A stretch of DNA of 64,000 bases. It comes from Makana argininalis_A. GTDB lineage: Bacteria; Pseudomonadota; Gammaproteobacteria; Enterobacterales; Enterobacteriaceae. A program made the position numbers and the translations under genes. Positions 46,334-55,063 of this stretch are shown one piece after another. Position 1 is the stretch's first letter. Each line of letters starts with the position of its first letter. Location: NCBI GenBank assembly GCA_044442745.1, contig JBISJS010000001.1, forward strand, positions 1-64,000, written 5' to 3'. The notes under the pieces were generated by a model, which was not told the origin of the DNA, made no database searches, and worked only from the letters and a program-made list of their open reading frames with translations.

Positions 46334-46381
46334 ATTTTATTATAAAATATATATAAATATATTTATATTATATTAAAATTA

Positions 46382-48295
46382 TTATTTTTTATCTTTAAGT
46401 TCTTCAAATTCAGCGTCTACTACATTTTCTTTTGAAACATTATTATTTTCTTTATTATTTTTTTTTATATCTTTTGTATAATGTGTATTTTCTGGTTTAA
46501 TTATTTTACTAGTAACATTTATTAATAATTGCATTTTTTTGCTTATTTCAGATTTATTTTCTCCTTTAAGTGCATTTTCTAAATCTTTTAATGATTTTTC
46601 AATTAAAACTTTATCTTCTTTAGCAATTTTATTTTCTATTTCTTTTAATTGTTTTTTACTACTATGTAAAAGATAATCAGCTTGATTTTTTATTTGGATT
46701 AATTCTTCAAATTTTTTATCTGATTCGGCATTAATTTTAGATTCTTCTACCATTTTTTTTATTTCTTCTTCTTTTAAACCCGATGAAGCTTTGATGGTTA
46801 TTTTTTGTTCTCGTCCGCTTTTTTTATCTTTTGCATTAACATGTAAAATACCATCAGCATCAATATCAAAAGTGACTTCAATTTGAGGTGTTCCACGCAT
46901 TGCTGGTTCAATACCATCTAAATTAAATTGTCCTAATGATTTATTATCTATTGCTCTTTTACGTTCGCCTTGTAATATATGTATAGTAACAGCAGATTGA
47001 TTATCTTCTGCAGTTGAAAAAACCTGACTATGATTAGTAGGTATAGTTGTGTTTTTAGATAATAATGTTGTCATTACTCCACCCATTGTTTCTATACCTA
47101 ATGATAAAGGAGTAACATCTAATAATAAAACATCTTTCACATCACCAGCTAAAACACCACCTTGAACTGATGCACCAATAGCTACTGCTTCATCAGGATT
47201 AACATCTTTTCTTGGTTTTTTATTAAAGAAATTTGTAACTATTTTTTGAACTAAAGGCATACGAGTTTGACCGCCAACTAAGATAATATCTTTTATATCT
47301 GATACTTTAATTTTTGCATCTTGTAGAGATATTTGTAATGGTTTGATAGTACGATTAATTAAATCTTCAACAAGAGATTCTAATTTAGCACGAGTAACTT
47401 TTAAATTCATATGTTTTGGACCGTTATTATCTGCTGTAATATAAGGAAGATTAACATCTGTTTGATGTGTTGAAGATAATTCTATTTTAGCTTTTTCAGA
47501 TGCTTCTTTTAATCTTTGCATTGCTAAAGGATCTTTTCTGAGATCAATTCCTTGAGTTTTATTAAATTCATCTGCTAAATAATTAATTAATTTACTATCA
47601 AAATCTTCACCACCTAAATGTGTATCTCCATTAGTAGATAACACTTCAAAAGCTTTTTCTCCATCAACATCATCTATTTCTATTATAGAAATATCAAATG
47701 TACCACCTCCTAAATCATAAACTGCTATAATTCTATTTCCTGTTTCTTTATCAAGACCATAAGCTAAAGCAGCAGCAGTTGGTTCATTAATTATTCTTTT
47801 TACATCTAAACCCGCTATACGACCTGCATCTTTAGTTGCTTGACGTTGTGCATCATTAAAATAAGCAGGCACAGTAATAACAGCATTATTAATTTTTTCT
47901 TTAAGATATTCTTCAGCTGTTTTTTTCATTTTTTTTAAAATTTCAGCTGAAATTTGAGGAGGTGATATTTTTTTATTTTTAATTTGTATCCAAGCGTCTC
48001 CATTATCTGCTTGTATTATTTTATACGGCATTATATTAACATCACGTTGAACTTCTTGATCTTTAAATCTTCTACCTATTAATCTTTTTATTGCAAATAA
48101 AGTATTTTCAGGATTGGTAATTGATTGTCTTTTAGCTGGTTGACCAACTAAAATTTCATTATTTTTTGTATAAGCAACAATAGAAGGTGTGGTTCTATCT
48201 CCTTCGCTATTTTCAATTACTTTTGGTTTTCCATTTTCTATAATAGATACACAAGAATTAGTAGTACCTAGATCTATTCCTATTATTTTTCCCAT
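46382..48295 (-). CDS. dnaK: Chaperone DnaK (Hsp70)
   Basis: DnaK is the main Hsp70 chaperone. The 637 residues (E. coli 638) contain GIDLGTTNSCV, the phosphate-2 and adenosine motifs (YDLGGGTFDISI, ILVGGQTRMP), NEPTAAALAYGLD and the linker DVTPLSLGIE. The end EELKDKK matches the E. coli EEVKDKK. A sigma-32 type promoter lies 50-77 bases upstream. Endosymbionts commonly make large amounts of chaperones. Confidence 0.98.
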   Translation of the reverse strand: MGKIIGIDLGTTNSCVSIIENGKPKVIENSEGDRTTPSIVAYTKNNEILVGQPAKRQSITNPENTLFAIKRLIGRRFKDQEVQRDVNIMPYKIIQADNGDAWIQIKNKKISPPQISAEILKKMKKTAEEYLKEKINNAVITVPAYFNDAQRQATKDAGRIAGLDVKRIINEPTAAALAYGLDKETGNRIIAVYDLGGGTFDISIIEIDDVDGEKAFEVLSTNGDTHLGGEDFDSKLINYLADEFNKTQGIDLRKDPLAMQRLKEASEKAKIELSSTHQTDVNLPYITADNNGPKHMNLKVTRAKLESLVEDLINRTIKPLQISLQDAKIKVSDIKDIILVGGQTRMPLVQKIVTNFFNKKPRKDVNPDEAVAIGASVQGGVLAGDVKDVLLLDVTPLSLGIETMGGVMTTLLSKNTTIPTNHSQVFSTAEDNQSAVTIHILQGERKRAIDNKSLGQFNLDGIEPAMRGTPQIEVTFDIDADGILHVNAKDKKSGREQKITIKASSGLKEEEIKKMVEESKINAESDKKFEELIQIKNQADYLLHSSKKQLKEIENKIAKEDKVLIEKSLKDLENALKGENKSEISKKMQLLINVTSKIIKPENTHYTKDIKKNNKENNNVSKENVVDAEFEELKDKK

Positions 48296-48344
48296 ATTTA
48301 ACCTTTTAATATTAATATTTAAATATATTACTCATATATTTAAT

Positions 48345-48372
48345 ATATGAGGACAAAAAATCACTTTTCAAG
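48345..48372 (-). promoter_or_regulatory. Sigma-32 heat-shock promoter of dnaK
   Basis: On the minus strand, CTTGAAA (48366-48372) is followed after 13 bases by CCTCATAT (48345-48352). This matches the sigma-32 consensus CTTGAAA and CCCCATNT with a normal spacer. The dnaK ATG lies 50 bases downstream of the -10. Part of the -10 forms an 8-bp inverted repeat (48331-48338 with 48344-48351). The RpoH factor itself is encoded at 21800-22672. Confidence 0.8.
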
Positions 48373-48436
48373 TTTATATATCAAATATAATTATTTATTA
48401 AATAAAAATTTAATTAATATTTAATAATATTATATA

Positions 48437-48465
48437 TTAACAAATATTAATAAATAAAGTATATA
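48437..48465 (+). promoter_or_regulatory. Possible sigma-70 promoter for rplU
   Basis: TTAACA (48437-48442) and TATATA (48460-48465) are 17 bases apart, upstream of rplU-rpmA-obgE. In such A/T-rich DNA a match of this quality can arise by chance. The rplU ribosome site is GGAG at 48529-48532. Confidence 0.35.
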
Positions 48466-48536
48466 TTATATATATAAACAATAATTATTTTATTATTATA
48501 ATTAATATTAATTTTTTTTATTAAAAATGGAGATTT

Positions 48537-48848
48537 ATGTACGCAATATTTCAAAGTTGTGGAAAACAATATAAAGTAATTCAAGGACAAAATATAATAA
48601 TGGAAAAAATTAATTATGAACCAAACAATATAATTGAATTTTCTAAAGTATTAATGATATTTGATAATAAAAAAATTAAATTAGGCCATCCATTTATAAA
48701 AAATGTAAAAATTCGAGCACAAATAATATCACATTTTCGTAATAAAAAAATTATTATTTTAAAATTTAAACGTCGTAAACATTTTCGTAAAAAACAAGGT
48801 CATAGACAATGGTTTACTAATTTAAAAATACAAAATATAAAATATTAA
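48537..48848 (+). CDS. rplU: 50S ribosomal protein L21
   Basis: L21 is a large-subunit protein that binds 23S rRNA with L20. The 103 residues equal E. coli. MYAIFQSCGKQYKV at the start and the C-terminal KFKRRKHFRKKQGHRQWFT are clear. It is the first gene of rplU-rpmA-obgE, with a good GGAG ribosome site before ATG 48537. The set is divergent from dnaK. Confidence 0.96.
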   Translation: MYAIFQSCGKQYKVIQGQNIIMEKINYEPNNIIEFSKVLMIFDNKKIKLGHPFIKNVKIRAQIISHFRNKKIIILKFKRRKHFRKKQGHRQWFTNLKIQNIKY

Positions 48849-48861
48849 ATAAGAGAACAAT

Positions 48862-49116
48862 ATGGCACATAAAAAAGCAGGTGGTTCTACAAGAAATGGT
48901 AGAGATTCACATAGTAAACGTTTAGGTATTAAAAAATACGGAGGTGAAATTGTTAAATCTGGAAATATAATTGTAAGACAACGTGGAACTCAATTTCATC
49001 CAGGAATTAATGTTGGATGCGGCAAAGATCATACTCTATTTGCTTTAATAAACGGCAAAGTAAAATTTGAAATAAAAGGACACAATAAAAAAAGATTTAT
49101 AAGTATATTAAAATAA
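48862..49116 (+). CDS. rpmA: 50S ribosomal protein L27
   Basis: L27 reaches the peptidyl transferase centre with its N-terminal tail. The 84 residues (E. coli 85) start MAHKKAGGSTRNGRDSHSKR and include GTQFHPGINVGCGKDHTLFA. It follows rplU by 13 bases, as in E. coli. Between it and obgE (99 bases) a 17-base sequence (TTTAATAAATATTAAAT) occurs twice; yhbE has been lost there. Confidence 0.97.
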   Translation: MAHKKAGGSTRNGRDSHSKRLGIKKYGGEIVKSGNIIVRQRGTQFHPGINVGCGKDHTLFALINGKVKFEIKGHNKKRFISILK

Positions 49117-49215
49117 AAATAATCAATATTTATATTTAAATTTTTTAAATTTAATAAATATTAAATATTAATAAAATTAAATTTTTTTAATAAATATTAA
49201 ATTTAGAGAATAATT

Positions 49216-50223
49216 ATGAAATTTGTTGATGAATGTAATATTATAGTATCATCTGGAAATGGTGGTAATGGCTGTATTAGTTTTCGGAGAGAAAAATATA
49301 TTAATAAAGGAGGACCAAATGGAGGAAATGGCGGTGATGGAGGCAATGTATGGTTAACAGGAAATAAGCATTTAAAAACATTAATTTATTTTACATTTAA
49401 AAAAAAATATTATGCACAATGTGGACAAAATGGAAAAAAGAATAACAAAACTGGTAAAAAAGGAAAAGATATTTTTATTCAAGTACCATTAGGAACAAGA
49501 ATAACAGATATTAATAAAAATACAATAATATGTGATATTACATATGATAAACAAACTTTATTAATTGCAAAAGGTGGAAAACACGGAGCAGGTAATACAA
49601 GATTTAAATCTTCTGTAAATAGATATCCAAAAATCAAAACAATGGGTAAAAAAGGAAATATTTATAATATAAATTTAAAATTAATATTTTTAGCAGATGT
49701 TGGAATATTGGGTTTGCCTAATGCCGGAAAATCTACATTTTTAAGAGCTATATCATCATCAAAAACAAAAATATCTAATTATCCATTTACCACATTAATA
49801 CCTAACCTTGGTGTTGTATTTTTAAAAAAAAAAAAATTTATTGTTGCTGATATACCTGGAATTATAAAAGGATCTTCTTATGGTTTAGGTTTAGGTATTA
49901 ATTTTCTTAAACATTTAGAAAAATGTAAAATATTACTACATATTATTGATATATGTCCTTTAGATAAATCAAATCCAATTGAAAATGCTAATATTATTGT
50001 AAATGAAATAAAAAAATATAGTATTGTTATATATAAAAAACCAACATGGCTTGTATTTAATAAAATTGATTTATTAAAAACTAAAAAAATATTAATTATT
50101 GCAAATGCAATAGCAAAATCTTTGAACTTAAATAAAAAATATTATTTAATATCTGCTATAAATAAACAAAATACTAAAAAATTATGTTTAGACTTATATA
50201 AATATATTATTAATTCTAAATAA
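49216..50223 (+). CDS. obgE: GTPase ObgE (CgtA)
   Basis: ObgE is an essential GTPase that assists 50S assembly and stress responses. The 335 residues are shorter than E. coli (390), lacking the acidic C-terminal tail. The glycine-rich Obg fold (GGNGGDGGNVW) is intact. The GTPase motifs GLPNAGKSTFLRA near residue 167, DIPGIIKGSSYGLGLG and NKID are also intact. The stop codon opens a 26-bp palindrome, and the gene is convergent with deaD. Confidence 0.95.
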   Translation: MKFVDECNIIVSSGNGGNGCISFRREKYINKGGPNGGNGGDGGNVWLTGNKHLKTLIYFTFKKKYYAQCGQNGKKNNKTGKKGKDIFIQVPLGTRITDINKNTIICDITYDKQTLLIAKGGKHGAGNTRFKSSVNRYPKIKTMGKKGNIYNINLKLIFLADVGILGLPNAGKSTFLRAISSSKTKISNYPFTTLIPNLGVVFLKKKKFIVADIPGIIKGSSYGLGLGINFLKHLEKCKILLHIIDICPLDKSNPIENANIIVNEIKKYSIVIYKKPTWLVFNKIDLLKTKKILIIANAIAKSLNLNKKYYLISAINKQNTKKLCLDLYKYIINSK

Positions 50224-50292
50224 ATAAATTAATATTAATTTATTTAAAAATATTAAAATCTTAATATATCATTAATATGATATATTAAGATT
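50221..50292. terminator. Tandem hairpins between obgE and deaD
   Basis: Two perfect inverted repeats fill the gap between convergent obgE and deaD: 50221-50246 (13-bp arms, no loop, starting at the obgE stop codon) and 50257-50272 with 50277-50292 (16-bp arms, loop of 4). Each could end transcription from either side. All 74 intergenic bases are thus nearly structured. Confidence 0.6.
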
Positions 50293-50298
50293 AAGTAA

Positions 50299-52062
50299 TT
50301 ATTTACTAAATTTTTTTTTATTTTTATTAACATAAATATTTTTAATTTTATTTTTAAAATTAAATTTATTTTTAATAAATTTAATTTTTTTAATATTATT
50401 AATATTTTTTTTTTTGTATTTATTTTTTATATTTTTATTTTTAATTAATTTAAAATTTATAAATTTATCTAAAATTCTTATTTTATTTAATTTATTAAAT
50501 ATTTTTTTTAAAATATTTGTTTTAATTTCAACAATTGAATGATAATTAAATAATTTAATATTTCCTATAAATTTACTATTGATTTTATATTCGTTAATAA
50601 TGGCTCTCACTATATGACGAACCTCAATACCGTCATTAATTCCAATTTCAAGACTAAATAAATCAAATTTATTTAAATAATTTTTATTATTTTTTAAAAT
50701 TTTATTTTTATTTTTAAATTGATTTTTTTTTTTAAACAACGAAAATTGTTTAACAATTAAATTTCTTTTTCCTTCAGATATTTTTAATAAAATTGCAGAT
50801 AAAGTTTCTATATCTGTATTTGTATTTTTTTTAATTTTATTTATTATATTTAAATATAAATTTAAATCTATTTTTTTTAAATAATTTTTAACTTTATCTG
50901 AAAATTTAGAAATTCTTATACAACTTAATTCATCTGCGTTTGGTAGACTTATTTCTTTTATTTTAATTTTATTAAAATTTTCTATATTTCTAAGAAATCT
51001 TATTTCCTTATTCTCTATAAATAAAATAGTTTTGCCGGCTCTACCAGCTCTTCCTGTTCTTCCTATACGATGAATATATGATTCTGCATCAAGTGGAATA
51101 TCATAATTTATTACTAAACTTATTCTATTTACATCAAGTCCTCTAGCAGCAACATCTGTTGCTATTAAAATATCTATATTTCCTTGTTTAAAAAAATTTA
51201 AAGTTTTTTCACGTATGTTTTGATTCATATCTCCATTTAATGCAGCGCAGTTATAACCTCTTTTTTCAAGGTAATTAGATATTTCTACAGTTGAATTTTT
51301 TGTTTTAACAAACACAATAGCAGCATCAAAATGTTCTATTTCTAAAAAATAACTAAGTGCTTTTTTTTTATAAATTCCATTAACTTTCCAATAATTTTGT
51401 AATATATCTGGACGTGTATTAATATTACATTGTATTTTAATTTCTTTTGGTTTATTCATAAAATGATGTGCTATACGTTTAATAGGTAAAGGCATAGTAG
51501 CAGAAAATAAAGCTGTTTGATGTATTTTAGGAATTTTTAATAAAATATTTTCTACATCTTCAATAAAGCCCATTCTCAACATTTCATCTGCTTCATCTAA
51601 TACTAAACTGGTAAGATGAGATAAATCTAAAGTTCCTTTTTTAAGATGATCTAATAATCTACCAGGTGTGCCAAAAATAATTTGAGGTTTTTTTTTTAAT
51701 GCTTTAAATTGTAAATCATAACTTTGGCCACCATATAAAATAGCTATTTTAATTAAATTAATATATTTAGAAAAATCTAAAAATGCTTTTCCAACTTGTA
51801 TTGCTAATTCTCTAGTAGGAGTTAAAACTAATAATTGAGGAAATTTTACTGATGTGTTTAAATTATTAAGAAAAGGTAAAGCAAAAGCTGCTGTTTTACC
51901 ACTACCAGTTTGAGCTATTCCTAAAACATCATTACCTGATAATAAATGTGGAATACAATCAATTTGTATAGGTGATGGTTTTATATATCCTAAATCATTT
52001 AATGATTTAATAATATTATTTTTTAAACCTAAATTAGCAAAAGATATTTCTTTTTTAGACAT
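50299..52062 (-). CDS. deaD: Cold-shock DEAD-box RNA helicase DeaD (CsdA)
   Basis: DeaD unwinds RNA in ribosome assembly and mRNA decay at low temperature. Start ATG 52062 follows an AAGGAT site and gives 587 residues; an in-frame ATG at 52083 lies before that site. The Q motif PSPIQ, AQTGSGKT, PTRELA, VLDEADEML, SATMP and HRIGRTGR are all present. The RNA-binding domain (DGIEVRHIVRAI) follows. The arginine-rich tail of E. coli (629) is a shorter lysine/asparagine tail. nlpI, between pnp and deaD in E. coli, is gone. Confidence 0.95.
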   Translation of the reverse strand: MSKKEISFANLGLKNNIIKSLNDLGYIKPSPIQIDCIPHLLSGNDVLGIAQTGSGKTAAFALPFLNNLNTSVKFPQLLVLTPTRELAIQVGKAFLDFSKYINLIKIAILYGGQSYDLQFKALKKKPQIIFGTPGRLLDHLKKGTLDLSHLTSLVLDEADEMLRMGFIEDVENILLKIPKIHQTALFSATMPLPIKRIAHHFMNKPKEIKIQCNINTRPDILQNYWKVNGIYKKKALSYFLEIEHFDAAIVFVKTKNSTVEISNYLEKRGYNCAALNGDMNQNIREKTLNFFKQGNIDILIATDVAARGLDVNRISLVINYDIPLDAESYIHRIGRTGRAGRAGKTILFIENKEIRFLRNIENFNKIKIKEISLPNADELSCIRISKFSDKVKNYLKKIDLNLYLNIINKIKKNTNTDIETLSAILLKISEGKRNLIVKQFSLFKKKNQFKNKNKILKNNKNYLNKFDLFSLEIGINDGIEVRHIVRAIINEYKINSKFIGNIKLFNYHSIVEIKTNILKKIFNKLNKIRILDKFINFKLIKNKNIKNKYKKKNINNIKKIKFIKNKFNFKNKIKNIYVNKNKKKFSK

Positions 52063-52101
52063 GCTTAAAATCCTTATTTTCAAGTATCGACCAGTCTATA
52101 T

Positions 52102-52130
52102 ATTTTACAGTGAAAATATGTATGCTTCAA
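52102..52130 (-). promoter_or_regulatory. Sigma-70 promoter of deaD
   Basis: On the minus strand TTGAAG (52125-52130) and TAAAAT (52102-52107) are exactly 17 bases apart, 4 and 5 of 6 consensus matches. A GC-containing perfect palindrome AAACCGGTTT (52140-52149) lies 9 bases upstream of the -35. The leader from about 52095 to the start is less A/T-rich than other spacers here, suggesting selection. Confidence 0.6.
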
Positions 52131-52284
52131 TGATATTTAAAACCGGTTTAAAAATTATTTATATAAAATTTTATTTTAATTTTTTATAAAATTTTTAATA
52201 TAATTAATTTAATTAAATTTAATATTTAATTTTTTAAATATATGTAAAAATTTAAAATAAAATATTATTTAAATAATTTTATTT

Positions 52285-54375
52285 TTAATTAAAAGAATTA
52301 GCGTCTTTTATACTTAATTTAACTCTACCATTATTATCAATTTCAATAACTTTAACTAAAACTTCTTGGAAAATTGATAAGTAATCATCTACTTTGTATA
52401 CTCTTTTTTTAGAAATTTGAGAAATATGAACTAATCCTTCTTTGAAATTATTTATACTAACAAAAGCACCAAAATTTACTATACGAGTAACTTTACCATT
52501 ATAAATAGACCCCACTTCTATTTCAGCAGTTATTTGTTTGATTATATTTATAGCATTAATAGCTTTATTTTCATTTATAGATGAAATTTTTATTTTTCCA
52601 CAATTTTCAATTTCTATTGTTGTTCCAGTTTCTTCTGTAATAGATTTAATTACCGAACCTCCTTTACCAATAATGTCTTTAATTTTATTTGGATTTACTT
52701 TAATTATATGTATTCTTGGTGCATATTTAGAAATATTATTCCTTGGAAATTTAATTTTTTTATTCATATATTTTAAAATCTTAAAAAGTGATGTTTTTGC
52801 AATCTGTAAAGATTTTTTTATAATATTTATATTTACGCCTGAAATTTTAATATCCATTTGTAATGCCGTAATTTCTTTACCATTACCAACAATTTTAAAA
52901 TCCATATCTCCAAAATTATCTTCATCACCTATAATATCATTTAAAATAATAATTTTATTACCTTCTTTAATTAATCCAATGGAAATTCCTGCAATATGTG
53001 ATTTTATAGGTACACCAGCATCCATTAAAGCTAAAGAAGCACCACAAACTGTAGCCATTGATGAAGATCCATTAGATTCTGTTATTTCTGATACTACACG
53101 AATAGTATATGGAAATTTATCTATAGATGGCATAATATATTTAATTCCTTTTTTAGCTAAACAACCATGACCAATTTCTCTTCTTTTTGGTGATCCAGTT
53201 AAACCTATTTCTCCTATACAATATGGAGGAAAATTATAATGCAATAAAAATCTATCTATTCTGTCGCCTGTTATTTCATCAATATTTTGTGCATCTCTTT
53301 CGGTTCCTAAAGTTATTGTAACCAATGCCTGAGTTTCACCTCTTGTAAATATTGAAGAACCATGTGTACGTGGAAGTACACCTAATTTAATATCTAATTT
53401 TCTAATTTTATTTTTTTTTCTACCATCAATACGGAATTTTTCATATATCATTTTATTTCTTATTAATCTTTTTTTAAAATAATCAAATTCAATATTAATT
53501 TTATTTTCATCTAAATTTTTATTGTTATTTACTAACTTAGTATTAATTTCAGATTTAATTAAATTAATTTTATTAATTCTATCTTTTTTTTCTTTAATTA
53601 AAAATGCATTATTTAATTTTAATTTTGATAATTTAGATATTTCTTTAATTAAATTATTATTTATTAATTTATTACTAAATTTAAATTTTTTTTCTTTTAC
53701 TAAATTTGAAAATAAATTTATATTATCAATAATAATATTTTGACTAATATGACCAAATTCTATAGCATTTAAAATTATATTTTCATTTAATAAATCAGAT
53801 TCTGATTCTATCATTAGAATAGAATTTTTAGTTCCAGAAATAACTAAATTTAAATTACTATTTTTAATTTCATTATAATTAGGATTTAATATAAAATTAT
53901 TATTTATATAACCAATTCTTGCTACTCCTATAGGTCCTTCAAAGGGTATACCAGAAATACTTAAAACAGCTGAAGTTCCAATTAAAGCAACAATATCAGT
54001 ATTAATTTGAGGATTTACTGAAATAGCTGTAGCAATAATTTGAATTTCATTCATAAATTTTTCAGGAAATAAAGGTCTTATAGGTCTATCTATAAATCTA
54101 GAGATTATTATTTCATTTTCACTTGGACGGCCTTCTCTACGAAAAAAACTACCTGGAAATTTTCCTACAGCATAATAACGTTCTTGATAATTAACATTTA
54201 AAGGTAAAAAATTAAATCCTTCTTTTTCTTTTTTTTCACATACAACTGTTACAAGAACAACTGTATCTTCAATACTTATTAAAACAGAAGATGTAGCTTG
54301 ACGTGCGATAGCACCTGTTTCCAATGTTACTAATTTATTTCCATATTTAAATTTATGTACTATTTTTTTAAACAA
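52285..54375 (-). CDS. pnp: Polyribonucleotide nucleotidyltransferase (PNPase)
   Basis: PNPase is a trimeric 3'-5' phosphorolytic exoribonuclease of the degradosome. The 696 residues (E. coli 711) contain the first RNase PH domain with FFRREGRPSE. The second, catalytic RNase PH domain has RTHGSSIFTRGETQALV, then GDEDNFGDMDFKI. The KH domain has IIGKGGSVIKSITEETG near residue 560, and an S1 domain closes the protein. Its leader holds a 34-bp hairpin like the RNase III target that controls pnp in E. coli. Confidence 0.97.
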   Translation of the reverse strand: MFKKIVHKFKYGNKLVTLETGAIARQATSSVLISIEDTVVLVTVVCEKKEKEGFNFLPLNVNYQERYYAVGKFPGSFFRREGRPSENEIIISRFIDRPIRPLFPEKFMNEIQIIATAISVNPQINTDIVALIGTSAVLSISGIPFEGPIGVARIGYINNNFILNPNYNEIKNSNLNLVISGTKNSILMIESESDLLNENIILNAIEFGHISQNIIIDNINLFSNLVKEKKFKFSNKLINNNLIKEISKLSKLKLNNAFLIKEKKDRINKINLIKSEINTKLVNNNKNLDENKINIEFDYFKKRLIRNKMIYEKFRIDGRKKNKIRKLDIKLGVLPRTHGSSIFTRGETQALVTITLGTERDAQNIDEITGDRIDRFLLHYNFPPYCIGEIGLTGSPKRREIGHGCLAKKGIKYIMPSIDKFPYTIRVVSEITESNGSSSMATVCGASLALMDAGVPIKSHIAGISIGLIKEGNKIIILNDIIGDEDNFGDMDFKIVGNGKEITALQMDIKISGVNINIIKKSLQIAKTSLFKILKYMNKKIKFPRNNISKYAPRIHIIKVNPNKIKDIIGKGGSVIKSITEETGTTIEIENCGKIKISSINENKAINAINIIKQITAEIEVGSIYNGKVTRIVNFGAFVSINNFKEGLVHISQISKKRVYKVDDYLSIFQEVLVKVIEIDNNGRVKLSIKDANSFN

Positions 54376-54469
54376 TAATATTTTCCTTTTAAATTATTTT
54401 TATTTGAATTAAATAAAGATATTAATAATATTTACAGTTATTAAAATAATAATTTTACAAAATATTTAA

Positions 54470-54555
54470 TTAAAAATAAATTATATATTTTCTTTATTAA
54501 ATTTTTTATTTTTTATAAATGAATTTAATAAAGAAAATATATAATTTATTTTTAA
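54470..54555 (-). promoter_or_regulatory. 34-bp hairpin in the rpsO-pnp leader
   Basis: Bases 54470-54503 pair perfectly with 54522-54555 (loop of 18). It lies 94 bases upstream of the pnp start and directly after the rpsO terminator. E. coli pnp has a long stem at the same place that RNase III cuts and PNPase then uses to repress itself. Conservation of place, not sequence, supports the same role here. Confidence 0.7.
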
Positions 54556-54581
54556 AAAGGGGAAAAATAAGAACCCCTTTT
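54555..54581 (-). terminator. rpsO intrinsic terminator
   Basis: An 8-bp stem of four A-U and four G-C pairs (54555-54562 with 54574-54581, loop of 11) is followed on the transcribed strand by a U run and lies 20 bases beyond the rpsO stop. It is the most GC-rich stem in the window and matches the place of the E. coli rpsO terminator before pnp. Confidence 0.8.
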
Positions 54582-54601
54582 AGAATTTAAATAAAAACAT
54601 T

Positions 54602-54871
54602 TTATCTACGTAAATTTAAACATTTAATTAAATTACTGTATTTTAATAAATTTTTATTCTTGATATAACTAAGCAACTTTTTTCTTTTTGATACCATTTT
54701 CAATAAACCTTTTCGGCTACTATAATCTTTCTTATTTTTTATAAAATGAATTTGAAGTTTATTTATATTAAAAGTTAAAATAGCTATTTGAACTTCAGTG
54801 GATCCTGTATTTTTTTTATTATAACCAAATTTATTAATAATTTTTAATTTTTCTTTATTTATTAGAGACAC
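54602..54871 (-). CDS. rpsO: 30S ribosomal protein S15
   Basis: S15 binds 16S rRNA helices 20-22 and starts platform assembly. The 89 residues equal E. coli. EKLKIINKFGYNKKNTGSTE, VQIAILT, and SRKGLLKMVSKRKKLLSYIK are clear. In E. coli S15 represses itself through a pseudoknot at its ribosome site; such a fold was not evident. It keeps its place between truB and pnp, and has its own promoter upstream. Confidence 0.96.
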   Translation of the reverse strand: MSLINKEKLKIINKFGYNKKNTGSTEVQIAILTFNINKLQIHFIKNKKDYSSRKGLLKMVSKRKKLLSYIKNKNLLKYSNLIKCLNLRR

Positions 54872-54938
54872 TATAAATTCTCCAAAGAATTTTATTATTT
54901 TAGTTTTTTATTATCTCTAATTTAAATTGCTAATTAAA

Positions 54939-54967
54939 ATTATATCATAATTGATTTAATGTGTATA
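54939..54967 (-). promoter_or_regulatory. Extended -10 promoter for rpsO
   Basis: On the minus strand TATACA (54962-54967) lies 17 bases before TATAAT (54939-54944), and the -10 is preceded by TGA, an extended -10. The rpsO start follows about 68 bases downstream with a GGAG ribosome site. This suggests rpsO-pnp is transcribed separately from infB-truB. Confidence 0.55.
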
Positions 54968-55063
54968 TATTGTGTTATATATATAACATTGTTATAAATA
55001 AATTATATTTAGAAATTTAAATTTAATGTAATATTTTTAATAAGTATTTATTTTTTAAATATT

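Noticed and set aside
49148..49204. 17-base direct repeat between rpmA and obgE as a functional element
   Set aside because: Only two A/T copies, no GC, and short; likely chance or replication slippage in A/T-rich DNA.
52078..52084. CTTGAAA in the deaD leader as a sigma-32 -35 element
   Set aside because: It lies only about 15 bases before the start codon with no CCCCAT-like -10 at the right distance.
52538..53170. 210-residue open frame antisense to pnp
   Set aside because: It lies wholly within the conserved pnp gene on the other strand, has no family resemblance, and is explained by codon composition.
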